A DNA stretch of 64,000 nt from G963677325 sp963677325 (GTDB lineage: Bacteria; Bacteroidota; Bacteroidia; Bacteroidales; Prolixibacteraceae). The stretch is from contig CAXXGM010000008.1 in assembly GCA_963677325.2 (NCBI GenBank), positions 124,001 through 188,000 on the forward strand. The letters are read 5' to 3'. The notes under the pieces were generated by a model. It was not told the origin of the DNA. It made no database searches and saw nothing but the letters and a program-made list of their open reading frames with translations. How positions within the stretch are numbered: the stretch's first letter is position 1; each line of letters starts with the position of its first letter. Both the position numbers and the translations under genes were made by a program. This document shows positions 54,740 through 64,000 of the stretch, one piece after another.

Positions 54740-56296
54740 ATGGCTCAGGAAGATTTATTTAAAAAGTTGGTTGCGCACTGTAAAGAATACGGATATGTTT
54801 TTCCCTCAAGTGAAATATATGACGGATTAGGTGCAGTTTACGACTATGGTCAAAATGGAGTAGAATTAAAAAACAATATTAAAAAATATTGGTGGGATTC
54901 CATGGTATTGCTTAATGAAAATGTAGTGGGCATTGATTCTGCTATTTTTATGCATCCAACCATTTGGAAGGCATCAGGGCATGTGGATGCATTCAATGAT
55001 CCTTTGATTGATAATAAAGATTCCAAGAAAAGATACCGGGCCGATGTGTTGATTGAAGAACAACTGGCTAAAATTGAAGCTAAGGTTGATAAGGAAATCG
55101 AAAAAGCCAGGGGCCGTTTTGGAGCCTCCTTTGATGAGACTCAATTCCGGGCGACCAATGCACGCGTTCTGGAGAATCAGGCTAAGTGGGATGAACTTCA
55201 TGACCGCTTTTCAAAAGCACTAAATGATTCTGATTTTGCTGAACTGAAAAAAATAATCGAAGATCAGGAAATTGTATGTCCTATATCCGGAACCAGGAAT
55301 TGGACAGAGGTCCGTCAGTTTAATCTGATGTTTTCTACTGAAATGGGTTCAACTGCTGATGGAGCTTTGAAAATTTACCTTCGTCCGGAAACTGCACAAG
55401 GCATTTTTGTTAACTATCTCAATGTACAGAAAACAGGACGTATGAAGATTCCTTTTGGAATCGCTCAAATCGGAAAGGCTTTCCGTAATGAAATTGTGGC
55501 TCGTCAGTTTATTTTTCGCATGAGGGAATTTGAACAGATGGAGATGCAGTTTTTTGTCAGACCCGGGAGTGAGCTTCAATGGTTTGAAAAATGGAAGGAA
55601 ACCCGAATCAAATGGCATAGAGCATTAGGTTTTGGAGATGATAATTATCGTTTTCATGTACATGAAAAATTAGCCCATTATGCAAATGCTGCAGTGGATA
55701 TTGAATATAAATTCCCTTTTGGTTTTAAAGAAGTGGAAGGAATACATTCACGAACCGATTATGACCTCTCACAGCATCAGAAATTTTCAGGGAAGAAAAT
55801 TACCTATTTTGATCCGGATTTGAATGAATCATATACTCCTTTCGTTGTAGAAACTTCCATTGGATTGGATCGGATGTTTTTACAGGTTATCTCAGCTTCT
55901 TATTCAGAAGAAGAGCTGACAGGGGCTGATGGTAAGAAAGACACAAGAGTCGTTTTAAGGCTCCCTGCGGCTCTCGCTCCAGTGAAGTTAGCAGTGATGC
56001 CGCTTATTAAAAAGGATGGCCTTCCTGAGAAAGCAAGAGAGATCGTTGATTCTCTTAAGTTCGATTTTACCTGTCAGTATGATGAAAAGGACTCTATTGG
56101 GAAACGTTACCGTCGCCAGGATGCTATTGGTACACCTTTCTGTGTAACGATAGATCACCAAACGATTGAGGACAATAGTGTCACAATTCGTTACCGGGAT
56201 ACGATGAATCAAGAACGGGTTGATATAAGCAAGCTTCAGGAGATAATAAGCCGGGAGATCAGTTATAAGAAGTTATTTGAAAAGCTGATGTGCTGA
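54740..56296 (+). CDS. glyS: Glycyl-tRNA synthetase (dimeric, class II)
   Basis: 518 aa, single-chain alpha2-type enzyme. YVFPSSEIYDGLGAVYDYGQ near residue 15, motif 2 area AFRNEIVARQFIFRMREFEQ near 250, and the anticodon-binding C-terminus with KRYRRQDAIGTPFCVTIDHQ. Charges tRNA-Gly. The 95 bp after the stop consists of GATGTG/CATCACATC-like repeats up to surE. Confidence 0.96.
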   Translation: MAQEDLFKKLVAHCKEYGYVFPSSEIYDGLGAVYDYGQNGVELKNNIKKYWWDSMVLLNENVVGIDSAIFMHPTIWKASGHVDAFNDPLIDNKDSKKRYRADVLIEEQLAKIEAKVDKEIEKARGRFGASFDETQFRATNARVLENQAKWDELHDRFSKALNDSDFAELKKIIEDQEIVCPISGTRNWTEVRQFNLMFSTEMGSTADGALKIYLRPETAQGIFVNYLNVQKTGRMKIPFGIAQIGKAFRNEIVARQFIFRMREFEQMEMQFFVRPGSELQWFEKWKETRIKWHRALGFGDDNYRFHVHEKLAHYANAAVDIEYKFPFGFKEVEGIHSRTDYDLSQHQKFSGKKITYFDPDLNESYTPFVVETSIGLDRMFLQVISASYSEEELTGADGKKDTRVVLRLPAALAPVKLAVMPLIKKDGLPEKAREIVDSLKFDFTCQYDEKDSIGKRYRRQDAIGTPFCVTIDHQTIEDNSVTIRYRDTMNQERVDISKLQEIISREISYKKLFEKLMC

Positions 56297-56391
56297 TTAG
56301 CTGATGTGCTGATGAGGGAGGATCACATCATCACATCATCACATCACATCAACACATCATCACATCACATCAACACATCAACACATCAACG
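56297..56391. repeat. Low-complexity CATCACATCA-type repeat between glyS and surE
   Basis: Composed almost entirely of GATGTGCTGATG and CACATCATCACATCAACAC words in both orientations, so it can fold on itself. Similar words occur at 11482-11543, 29798-29817, 40942-40955 and 41078-41105. The array ends directly at the surE ATG, which leaves little room for a separate promoter. Confidence 0.85.
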
Positions 56392-57153
56392 ATGAAAGAC
56401 AAACCTCAGATATTGATTACAAACGATGATGGCATTTATGCTAAAGGGTTAAACGAACTTATTGAGGTCTTACGTCTTTTCGGAAATATTATAGTAGTAG
56501 CTCCTGATAGTCCGAGATCAGGAATGTCGCACGCCATTACAATTGACAGTCCATTAAGGATTAATAAGCATCAGGACGTTGATGGACTTCTCGTCTATTC
56601 CTGTAACGGTACTCCGGTGGATTGCGTAAAACTGGCCTGTAATCAGCTGCTCCCGAAGCTTCCTGATTTTGTAATTTCCGGTATTAATCATGGTGCTAAT
56701 ACCTCGGTTTCTGTTCTTTATTCAGGAACTATGGGTGCTGCTCTTGAAGGATGTATTCATGGAATTCCATCAATTGGGTTCTCTCTTAATGATTACGATC
56801 CGGAGGCTGATTTTTCACGATCAAAGATGGTGGTTGCAAAAATATTTCAGAATATCGTCGAACACGGACTGCCTGAAGGTGTTTGCCTTAACGTGAACAT
56901 CCCTAAAGGTGAGGTAAAAGGAATAAATTTTTGCCGCCAGACAAGAGGAAAGTGGATAGAAGAATTTGAAAGGCGCACTGATCCTCATGAACGTGAATAC
57001 TTCTGGCTCAAAGGTTACTTCAACAATGCTGAAGTAGAAGCTATAGACACGGATGATTTTTCTCTTCTGAACGGATATGTATCCGTAGTTCCCGTAAGCA
57101 CTGATCTAACTGCTTATACAGCATTCCCGGTAATGAAACATTGGAAATTCTGA
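56392..57153 (+). CDS. surE: 5'/3'-nucleotidase SurE
   Basis: 253 aa. ILITNDDGIYAKGLNELIE at residues 5-23 carries the metal-binding Asp pair; VVAPDSPRSGMSHAITI, NGTPVDCVKLA and SGINHGANTSVSVLYSGTMG complete the family motifs. Removes phosphate from nucleotides and exopolyphosphate. Four bases separate its stop from the next gene, so they form one transcript with lpxB further on. Confidence 0.95.
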   Translation: MKDKPQILITNDDGIYAKGLNELIEVLRLFGNIIVVAPDSPRSGMSHAITIDSPLRINKHQDVDGLLVYSCNGTPVDCVKLACNQLLPKLPDFVISGINHGANTSVSVLYSGTMGAALEGCIHGIPSIGFSLNDYDPEADFSRSKMVVAKIFQNIVEHGLPEGVCLNVNIPKGEVKGINFCRQTRGKWIEEFERRTDPHEREYFWLKGYFNNAEVEAIDTDDFSLLNGYVSVVPVSTDLTAYTAFPVMKHWKF

Positions 57154-57157
57154 TGCA

Positions 57158-57463
57158 ATGGCCATCTTAAATCAATCCGCTACACTAAACAAGTTGCTCC
57201 TTGGAATAGCCATAGGCTTGGTTTTGCCAGTAATTTCTTTCTTTCTTTATTTTCTGTATCGGATTCATGCTACATCGTTTTCTGATTATTTTAAATTTCT
57301 CATTGATTCAGGAAAGATTGTTCATGTAATGAGCCTTTCTGTTTTACCTAATCTGGCTCCATTCTTCTTTTTTGTAAACAGCAGCAGGTTCAAAACAGCA
57401 AGAGGAATACTTGGAGCAACAATACTGATAGCTATTTTGATTTTTGTAATCAAATTGATTTAA
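57158..57463 (+). CDS. Hypothetical three-helix membrane protein
   Basis: 101 aa, almost all membrane: helices at about 12-33, 57-74 and 80-100. No family recognised. The position between surE and lpxB, with a 4-bp gap to surE, suggests a membrane role linked to lipid A or envelope synthesis, but this is by context only. Confidence 0.65.
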   Translation: MAILNQSATLNKLLLGIAIGLVLPVISFFLYFLYRIHATSFSDYFKFLIDSGKIVHVMSLSVLPNLAPFFFFVNSSRFKTARGILGATILIAILIFVIKLI

Positions 57464-57538
57464 ATCATCAAAAACTCTTAATTTCACGTAATTTATTTTT
57501 CAATTTAAGAGTAGGATAGATTACCTGATAAAAATCAA

Positions 57539-58672
57539 ATGAAGTATTTTATTATTGCCGGTGAAGCTTCCGGGGATTTACATGCCTCTCACCTGATGGC
57601 TGAACTTAAGAAAAAAGACAGTCAGGCTGAGTTTTGCTACTTTGGCGGCGACCTGATGGCTGAACAAGGAGGAATCCTGTTGAAGCATTATCGTGAGATG
57701 GCTTTCATGGGTCTTTTTCCGGTGCTGTTTAATCTTCATAAAATAAGACGGAATTTCAATATTGCAGAAAATAAACTGCTTGATTTTAAACCCGATGTCC
57801 TTATTCTGGTAGATTACCCAGGCTTTAATCTGAGGATGGCTGCATTTGCAAAAGCCAATAATATCAGAGTTTTTTACTATATATCTCCAAAAATATGGGC
57901 CTGGAAAACCAAAAGGGTTTATAAGATAAAAAAGTATGTTGATGAAATGTTTACAATTTTCCCTTTTGAGACAGATTTTTATAACAAATATGGAGTTGAG
58001 GTTCATTATGTTGGGAATCCAACCGTAGATGAATTATCTGTTCGCCCAAACAGGGATCAAACATTCGGGGAATTTATCTTGAAGAATAATTTCTCCGAAA
58101 AACCCATTATTGCCTTGCTGGCAGGAAGCCGAAATGATGAGATCAATAGAATATTGCCGGTAATGGCTAAGGTTACGGATAGATTTCCTCAATTTCAGTA
58201 TGTTATTGCAGGTGCGCCATCCCAGACCCAGGATCGTTACAGCAAAGCTTTAGAAAATTATAACATACCGGTTCTCTTTGGTCAGACTTATGATTTGTTG
58301 CAGCATTCTAAAGCAGCTCTGGTTGCTTCCGGAACTGCGACACTTGAAACTGCCGTTCTGAATGTTCCTCAGGTTGTGTGTTATCGCATAGAAGCAGGGA
58401 GGTTAGGCAGCTGGATAAAAGATAAGATTGTAAAAGTCCCTTTTATTTCATTGGTTAATCTGATAACACGGCGGGAAGTTGTTAAGGAATTATTCCAGGA
58501 GAATTGCACTCCTACAACGGTCGGTAATGAACTGGAATTGATTTTGACAAATGGTCAATACAAAGAAAATATGCTGAATGGCTATAAAGAAATGCGCGAA
58601 ATATTGGGGAATGCAGGATGTGCAGAAAGAGCGGCTGAATTAATGATTAATGCCTTAATGATAAATGGTTAA
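57539..58672 (+). CDS. lpxB: Lipid-A-disaccharide synthase
   Basis: 377 aa GT19 enzyme. KYFIIAGEASGDLHASHLM at the N-terminus, MGLFPVLFNLHKIRRNF, YYISPKIWAWKTKRVYKIKK and LLAGSRNDEINRILPVM near 195-211, then ALVASGTATLETAVLNVPQV near 260. Joins UDP-diacylglucosamine and lipid X in lipid A synthesis, showing a Gram-negative envelope. Follows surE and a small membrane gene in the same direction. Confidence 0.95.
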   Translation: MKYFIIAGEASGDLHASHLMAELKKKDSQAEFCYFGGDLMAEQGGILLKHYREMAFMGLFPVLFNLHKIRRNFNIAENKLLDFKPDVLILVDYPGFNLRMAAFAKANNIRVFYYISPKIWAWKTKRVYKIKKYVDEMFTIFPFETDFYNKYGVEVHYVGNPTVDELSVRPNRDQTFGEFILKNNFSEKPIIALLAGSRNDEINRILPVMAKVTDRFPQFQYVIAGAPSQTQDRYSKALENYNIPVLFGQTYDLLQHSKAALVASGTATLETAVLNVPQVVCYRIEAGRLGSWIKDKIVKVPFISLVNLITRREVVKELFQENCTPTTVGNELELILTNGQYKENMLNGYKEMREILGNAGCAERAAELMINALMING

Positions 58673-59866
58673 TAATTCTCTCATTAAATATTAACTAATT
58701 ATCCATAGCTCTTAATCATTAACCATTAATTTTTAAGATGTTTAGTTTATTTAAAAAAGAAATCATTCAATTTTATGGGTCGTTGACCGGTTATCTGGTA
58801 GCAGCTGTTTTTTTGTTGTTAACAGGTTTGTTCCTATGGGTTTTTGGTGGAAATTATAATATACCCGATGGAGGTTATGCAACTCTGGATGGATTATTTG
58901 AATTAGCCCCCTGGATTTATCTTATTCTCATTCCTTCAGTTACCATGCGGACTTTCGCTGACGAAAAGCGTAATGGCACTCTCGAATTGCTTCTCACTCG
59001 TCCATTAACTGAATTTCAGCTGGTATCCGTTAAGTTTTTATCTTCATTGATTATTGTTCTGATTACATTACTGCCCACTCTGATTTATTTTCTTTCTGTT
59101 TTCTTTTTAGGGAATCCCGTGGGATCAATTGACAGCGGTGCAACATTGGGCAGTTACTTCGGTTTATTTTTTCTCGCTTTGATTTATCTCGCAATAGGAA
59201 TTTTTACCTCCTCGCTGACTGAGAACCAGATTATCTCCTATATATTTGCTGTCTTTCTTTGTTTTACATTCTATTCGGGGTTTGATTTTATTGCTTCATT
59301 GCCTCTACCTTCCAGGATTTCAGATTTCCTGACCTTTCTATGTATAAATTCACATTATGAATCCATTAGCCGCGGTGTTCTGGATAGCCGTGATTTGGTT
59401 TATTTCTTGTTTATGGCAGGATTTTTCCTTATCCTGACAAAGATTGTTCTTGAATGGAAACGACAACCGTTGAAAAGATCAACTATTCATCTCGTGACTT
59501 ATTGTACGGTTGCCATTATTATAATAGCTTTCTCGCAAAGCAGCTTTTTCAGGATTGATTTTACCAAAGAAAAAAGATATACCCTTTCTCCTCAGTCAAA
59601 GGAAGTTCTTCGGAAGGTAAATTCTCCTCTTGTAGCTGAAATATTCCTGGATGGTGATTTGCCTTCCGGCTTCAGGAAACTGGAATCTGCAGTCATCGAA
59701 CACCTCCATGACATGAAGGTCTATTGTGATGAGCCGATAACCGTAAAAATTACGAATCCATATTCAGAAGTAAAGGCTTCCCGGCAGAATGAATATTTTC
59801 GGAATCTTATGCAGCGTGGAATTATTCCAACGAATGTTCGCATCAAAACAGAAGAAGGAATTACTA

Positions 59867-61065
59867 CTGTTGTGTTAATTTAAAATTGACGGATAAAGTC
59901 TTTTAAGTTTGATGCGAGCCTGATCGTTTGTAAACTGCCAATTAATTTTAGCGGTTTTATTGTTTCTGTGATTTTTCCATGCTTCTACTTCTGATTTTAT
60001 TTCCTCAATTGTTGGAATATGCCGGTTTAAACATTGTCCGTTGAGTACGTGAAGCTCGATTTCTGCCATATTTAGCCAACTCCCATGTTTTGGTGTAAAA
60101 ATAAACTCAAACCTATCCCAGAGCCGTTTGGCTTCTTCTGGCACAAATGTTTCATAAAAAGCAGAGGCATCATGTGTTTTGAAATTATCCATGACCAATC
60201 TGATCTTTTTCGCAGTAGGGTGCATCTCATCGGCTATTCGCTTCATAAATTTGGCCCAGTCTTTTTTTGTTTTGTATTCCGTAATTTCAACCAGTCTTTT
60301 ACCTTTTAACGGTTCATTTGCCATAAAAATATTGACCATTCCATGTCTGATGTATTCATAATCCAATCGGGCTTCCTGTCCAGGCTTGATCGGTGTTGAA
60401 GCAACTTCTTCGATCAACTGTTTTGGTGATTCATCCATACAAACAACCGGATAATCTTCATCGTACGGCAGCTTGTAAATATCCAGGACATATTCCATAT
60501 TAGCTACAAATTCACTGCTTTGTCCCGGAGGAATAACCCAGCCCTTTACTTTCCAAGGCTTAAGTTCGTTTTTTTTAGAATCTTGCCAACTGTTACATGT
60601 GAGATATAATCAATATAGCTCAGTTCAACCATCTTGTCGGCCAAAAGCCTCAGCGACCATTTTGCAAATCCTTCAGGAGGCTCACTGCAACAGAGCGACA
60701 CCAATTTTGCTTCAAGATCGCCATCCGCCTTTTTGGTGTAATTCTGTGGCGATGCCCGTCGTTCCAAAACACTATCAAAACCTTCTTCAATGAACTTTTT
60801 CTTGACTCGGTCAATGGTCCGTTCTCCAACCCGCAAAATCTTGCATATATCCATGTTCTTAATGTCGGCATCGGATGCGAACTTGCCTTTATCGCAATTC
60901 AATAAAATATACGCTGCACGAAAGGCCTGTGAAGTATGGCTCCCTTTATTGATTACTTTATTGAGCTCTTCAACTTCACTCTTGCTTAATTTAATTGTAT
61001 AAAGTACCATGTGTTTTTCGGTAAAGCTACACAATTAAACCGTCATATCAAAATTAACTTAACAC
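59867..61065 (-). mobile_element. IS630-family insertion sequence (1,199 bp)
   Basis: Flanked by a TA duplication (59865-59866 and 61066-61067), the IS630 hallmark. The first and last 26 bp match as inverted repeats at 19 of 26 positions, ending in TGACGG on both sides. Two overlapping transposase reading frames fill the element on the minus strand. Precise TA-to-TA removal restores the gldFG reading frame. Confidence 0.92.
59875..61010 (-). CDS. IS630-family transposase, orfA-orfB joined by a -1 frameshift
   Basis: orfA from ATG at 61010 to 60546 (MVLYTIKLSKSEVEELNKVI) carries the DNA-binding helix-turn-helix part. It ends in KILKKTNLSLGK, after an A8 run at 60569-60576 on the coding strand. 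A -1 slip there reads KKNELKPWKVKGWVIPPG and continues in orfB to 59875. orfB carries the DDE acids (VVCMDESPKQL, LVMDNFKTHDASAFY, GSWLNMAEIELHVL). The phase (CTA AAA AAA ACG) fits an A_AAA_AAA slippery site. The last codons (PSILN) and stop overlap the left inverted repeat. Confidence 0.88.
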
Positions 61066-62506
61066 TACAAAGTTAATCTTTCCGGCAGTTGCATTAAGAT
61101 CCGGGGATAAAGAGGTTGTGATCAATCTCCTTAAGAATAATGTTTTGCTCAGGGATGAGGAGAATTTTATTCATTCAATGGAGTTGATTGAATTTGAATT
61201 GGCAAAAGGACTCAGGCTCCTTTTCCAGCAGAAAAAGGAGAAAATTGCCTATCTTCAAGGTCATGGTGAGTTGGACGAAAATCATACTCTTGACATTAAT
61301 CAATCTCTTGGTGAAAACTATACGGTAATCCGGATTACTTCAGATAGTTTATTTTCGACTTCTGATAGCATCAAAGCTCTCATCGTGGCTGCTCCTATTG
61401 AAAGGTTCACTGATAAAGACAAATTTGTTCTTGATCAGTACCTGATGAAGGGCGGCAGAATAATGTGGCTGATAGATCCTGTTAATGTGAGTCTCGACAG
61501 CCTATCCAATGGAATGTCTACTCTTGCTTTCCCCAGGGATTTAAATCTCAACGATCAGTTTTTTCACTATGGTGTAAGGATGAACACTGATTTGATTCAG
61601 GATGTCGAATGTTTGCAGATAAGAGTCAACACAGCTCTTGTCGGGCAACCTCCCAAATATTCAGTTGCACCGTGGTATTTTACCCCTCTTCTTCAGCCGG
61701 CGCAAAACAACGCTATTGGGAAAAATGTAAATCGTGTAATGGCTGAATTTGTCAGCTCGATTGATCTTCCTGGTGATACTGAAAAAGTTAAAAAAAGAGT
61801 TCTTCTGACTTCATCATCTTACGCAAGGATTAACAGAAGTCCAATGATCGTCAATCTTGCAATGATCGATGCACCACCTGCGAGAGATCTTTTTACCAGA
61901 CAATTTGTTCCAACGGGGGTATTGTTGGAGGGGAAATTCTCCTCTGTCTTTAAAAACAGGATGATTGAGCAGATGGGATTGCCGGTACGATCTGCTCAGC
62001 CAATAAATGAAAGCAAAGAGACAAGGATGATGTTCTTTTCCAATGGCCGGCTTTTTTCAAATAAATTTAACCGGCAAGGAGATAAATTTAAAGTTATTCC
62101 TTCAGGTTTCGATCCCGTTTCAAATATTACCTTCGGTAATAAGGATTTTTTTATTAATGCAGTTAATTATCTTTGTGACGATTCAGGGCTGATGGAACTA
62201 AGGTCACGGACCATGCAAATCAGACTTCTTGATAAAGTAAGGCTCCGGGAGGAAATTCTGCTATGGCAGGTTATCAATGTTATAGCTCCGGTTTTACTTA
62301 TTTTATTGGCTGGAATTATTTTTTGGTTTTATCGTCATCGAAGAGATTAATACTTTGGAACTTTGCAAAAAATGATCTTTTCCTATTGTAAAACAATTGA
62401 ATCTTTGTAAATTCGTCACTTTGTGTAAAAGCAAATCTGAAGATTAATAAGTCAATAAAAACGAAATATAAATTTTTAATAGTAAATCTAACTAAAGCAA
62501 TAATCC

Positions 62507-63634
62507 ATGAGATTTGTCGTTTCAAGTACGGAATTACTGAAGCATCTTAATGCGATCAGCAGGGTAATCAGCAGTAAAAATACACTACCTATTCTCGATA
62601 ACTTTTTATTTAAGCTCGAAGAGAATGTTTTAACCATTACTGCATCAGATCTGGAGACAACGCTTATCACTAAGGTTGATCTTGAAAACTCATCTGAAGA
62701 TGGTTTGGTGGCCATTCAGGCAAAGATTCTGCTTGATACTTTAAAGGAATTTCCTGAACAGCCTTTGACTTTCAACATAGATCTTGAATCGATGAGTGTT
62801 GATATTCTTTCAGCAAACGGGAAATTCTCAATTACCGGTCAAAATGGTGAAGACTTTCCGGTTTTGCCAGCTTTAAATGAGAATAAACATTCTGTCGTCG
62901 TTTCTCATGATGTATTGTTGTCAGGAATCAACAAAACTCTCTTTGCAACAGCGGATGATGAACTGCGTCCTGTAATGAATGGTATTTTTATTGAACTCTC
63001 TCCGGAGGAGATGACTTTTGTTGCATCCGATGCTCATAAGCTTGTGCGATATAAACGTACAGATGTAAAGTCTGATGATCTTTCATCCTTCATCCTTCCG
63101 AAGAAGCCTGCATCTTTACTTAAGAATCTGCTTCCTCGCGAAGAGGCTGACGTTCAGCTTGAGTTTGATGATAAAAATGCTTTCTTTACTTTGAATGGTT
63201 TTAAAGTAATATGTCGGCTGGTTGAAGGGAAATATCCTGCTTATAATTCTGTCATACCAACCAACAATCCTAACGAACTGATAGCCGATCGAGTTGAATG
63301 TTATACAACATTGAAGCGGGTTTCTGTTTTTGCAAATCAGGCAAGCAATCTGGTCCGACTGAAATTAACACCCACCGAAATGATCGTTTCCGCTCAGGAT
63401 ATTGATTTTGCTATATCTGCAGTGGAAACAATTAAATGTGAATACACGGGTAACCCAATGGAAATTGGATTTAAATCAACATTCTTAGTTGAAATCCTTT
63501 CAAATTTATCATCTTCAGAGGTAAAAATTAAACTTTCAGATCCTTCAAGAGCCGGACTTTTGCTTCCGGTCGAAAAGGAGAATGAACATGAAGATATCCT
63601 CATGTTATTAATGCCAATGATGATAAATGCATAA
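62507..63634 (+). CDS. dnaN: DNA polymerase III beta subunit (sliding clamp)
   Basis: 375 aa. Three-domain clamp: MRFVVSSTELLKHLNAISRV at the start, ISSKNTLPILDNFLFKLEEN, FATADDELRPVMNGIFIELS near 145, and the C-terminal LLPVEKENEHEDILMLLMPM with the hydrophobic partner site. Intact. The next gene in the same direction is an exonuclease, a possible proofreading partner. Confidence 0.97.
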   Translation: MRFVVSSTELLKHLNAISRVISSKNTLPILDNFLFKLEENVLTITASDLETTLITKVDLENSSEDGLVAIQAKILLDTLKEFPEQPLTFNIDLESMSVDILSANGKFSITGQNGEDFPVLPALNENKHSVVVSHDVLLSGINKTLFATADDELRPVMNGIFIELSPEEMTFVASDAHKLVRYKRTDVKSDDLSSFILPKKPASLLKNLLPREEADVQLEFDDKNAFFTLNGFKVICRLVEGKYPAYNSVIPTNNPNELIADRVECYTTLKRVSVFANQASNLVRLKLTPTEMIVSAQDIDFAISAVETIKCEYTGNPMEIGFKSTFLVEILSNLSSSEVKIKLSDPSRAGLLLPVEKENEHEDILMLLMPMMINA

Positions 63635-63656
63635 AACAGTAAACAGTAAACAGTAA
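63633..63656. repeat. Short tandem repeat, AAACAGT units
   Basis: Three copies of AAACAGT at the end of dnaN. The reverse-complement word CTGTTTACTGTTTAC is also present at 35530-35545, before the M3 peptidase stop. Confidence 0.7.
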
Positions 63657-63738
63657 AAATCAGTGAACAGTGAGCGCCGTTTGCTGATTAATGTTACTCT
63701 TTAGTGTAATCCGTCCAAATTCGTTTAATTGTACTTTA

Positions 63739-64000
63739 ATGAAATTGAATCTCAAAAATCCCCTTGTGTTTCTTGATCTTGAAACTACCGGGATCAATAT
63801 TGCTTTAGACCGTATTGTTGAAATTGCTTTGTTGAAAATCCATCCTGACGGGAGGGAAGAGGAAAAGCATCAGCTTATCAATCCCGGAATTCCGATCCCC
63901 GCGGAAGCCTATTCCGTTCATGGCATTTCGGATGAGGATGTTAAAGATGCCCCTTCTTTTAAAGAAGTAGCAAAAATCTATGCTAAATTTATTGAAGGCT
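63739..64000 (+). CDS. 3'-5' exonuclease, DnaQ-like, 3'-partial
   Basis: The first 87 codons are visible: NPLVFLDLETTGINIALDRI near residues 7-26 has the Exo I motif (DLETTG), and the segment PAEAYSVHGISDEDVKD matches the DnaQ-family Exo II region. The gene runs off the right edge. It could be the DNA polymerase III epsilon subunit or another DEDDh exonuclease. The position next to dnaN supports a replication or repair role. Confidence 0.85.
   Translation, partial: MKLNLKNPLVFLDLETTGINIALDRIVEIALLKIHPDGREEEKHQLINPGIPIPAEAYSVHGISDEDVKDAPSFKEVAKIYAKFIEG

Larger units (their letters stand above)
58738..62350 (+). pseudogene. gldFG: Fused gldF-gldG gene interrupted by an IS630-family element
   Basis: The first part (58738-59866) encodes a GldF-like ABC permease (SVTMRTFADEKRNGTLELLL) and the start of GldG (SFFRIDFTKEKRYTLSPQSK). 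The second part (61068-62350) carries the rest of GldG (LQGHGELDENHTLDINQSLG, VFKNRMIEQMGLPVRSAQP) and a C-terminal membrane helix. Removing the element and one TA rejoins the frame as GITTKLIFPAVALRSGDKE and gives about 803 aa. The GldA ATPase is not here. GldF-GldG is a component of gliding motility/secretion ABC complexes, and this copy should be inactive in the present state. Confidence 0.92.

Noticed and set aside
59870..59880. TTAA as the target duplication of the IS630-family element
   Set aside because: That boundary gives no inverted repeats and does not restore the gldG frame as well; TA at 59865 and 61066 gives 26-bp ends with 19 matches and an open frame.

Overview
This window looks like chromosome of a Bacteroidota (Bacteroidales-like) bacterium. 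The evidence is the gene families (a GldF-GldG gliding/ABC gene, DUF5723 and DUF4834 proteins, GltX and MetG of the Bacteroidota type), AT-rich spacers, Bacteroidota-style -7 elements (TAnnTTTG) before several genes, and weak Shine-Dalgarno sites. Most of it is housekeeping sequence broken by insertion sequences, remnants and short intergenic repeats.

Layout. 1-2.7 kb: a frameshifted esterase, gltX and a tRNA-Glu(CTC). 2.8-5.4 kb: a lipoprotein, a DUF2059 protein and a small membrane protein. 5.5-7.4 kb: an intact IS4-family element inside an older IS1634-like transposase relic, followed by a fragment of a pyruvate-oxidase-like gene. 7.5-14.2 kb: a minus-strand stress and metal block (Hsp31-like protein, Nramp-related transporter, alpha/beta hydrolase, SOD, bacterioferritin, di-haem peroxidase), with a broken IS200-like transposase. 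15-18 kb: a second IS1634-like relic, then a probable operon of SPFH protein, ribbon-helix-helix protein and three tandem PEGA-like membrane paralogues (one broken). 18.6-22.5 kb: rbfA, a methyltransferase, a LolC/E-type permease and a GNAT-like protein. 22.5-27.1 kb: two near-identical OmpR-type regulators, one histidine kinase and three small secreted Lys-rich proteins, with 10-11-bp-period direct repeats in the promoters. 27.6-38.3 kb: metG, a P-type ATPase, a Tat-exported oxidoreductase, pheS, an M3 peptidase and a flavin reductase. 38.5-39.8 kb: a broken ParE and an intact toxin-antitoxin pair. 39.9-44 kb: GDP-heptose genes (hddA, hddC, gmhB) and a glycosyltransferase. 44-48.6 kb: a relA/spoT gene with seven frameshifts, fur and purA. 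49-54.6 kb: envelope proteins. 54.7-58.7 kb: glyS, surE and lpxB. 58.7-62.4 kb: a fused gldFG gene split by an IS630-family element whose exact excision restores the frame. 62.5-64 kb: dnaN and the start of an exonuclease gene.

The most promising undescribed systems are the two-component/small-basic-protein locus, which resembles the E. coli RstAB/Asr acid-shock arrangement, and the SPFH/RHH/PEGA-like operon. One caution is that many broken genes differ from intact ones by single-base indels, often in homopolymers, and relA/spoT carries seven within about 500 bp while its protein sequence is otherwise conserved. Consensus sequence errors are a live alternative to real decay.
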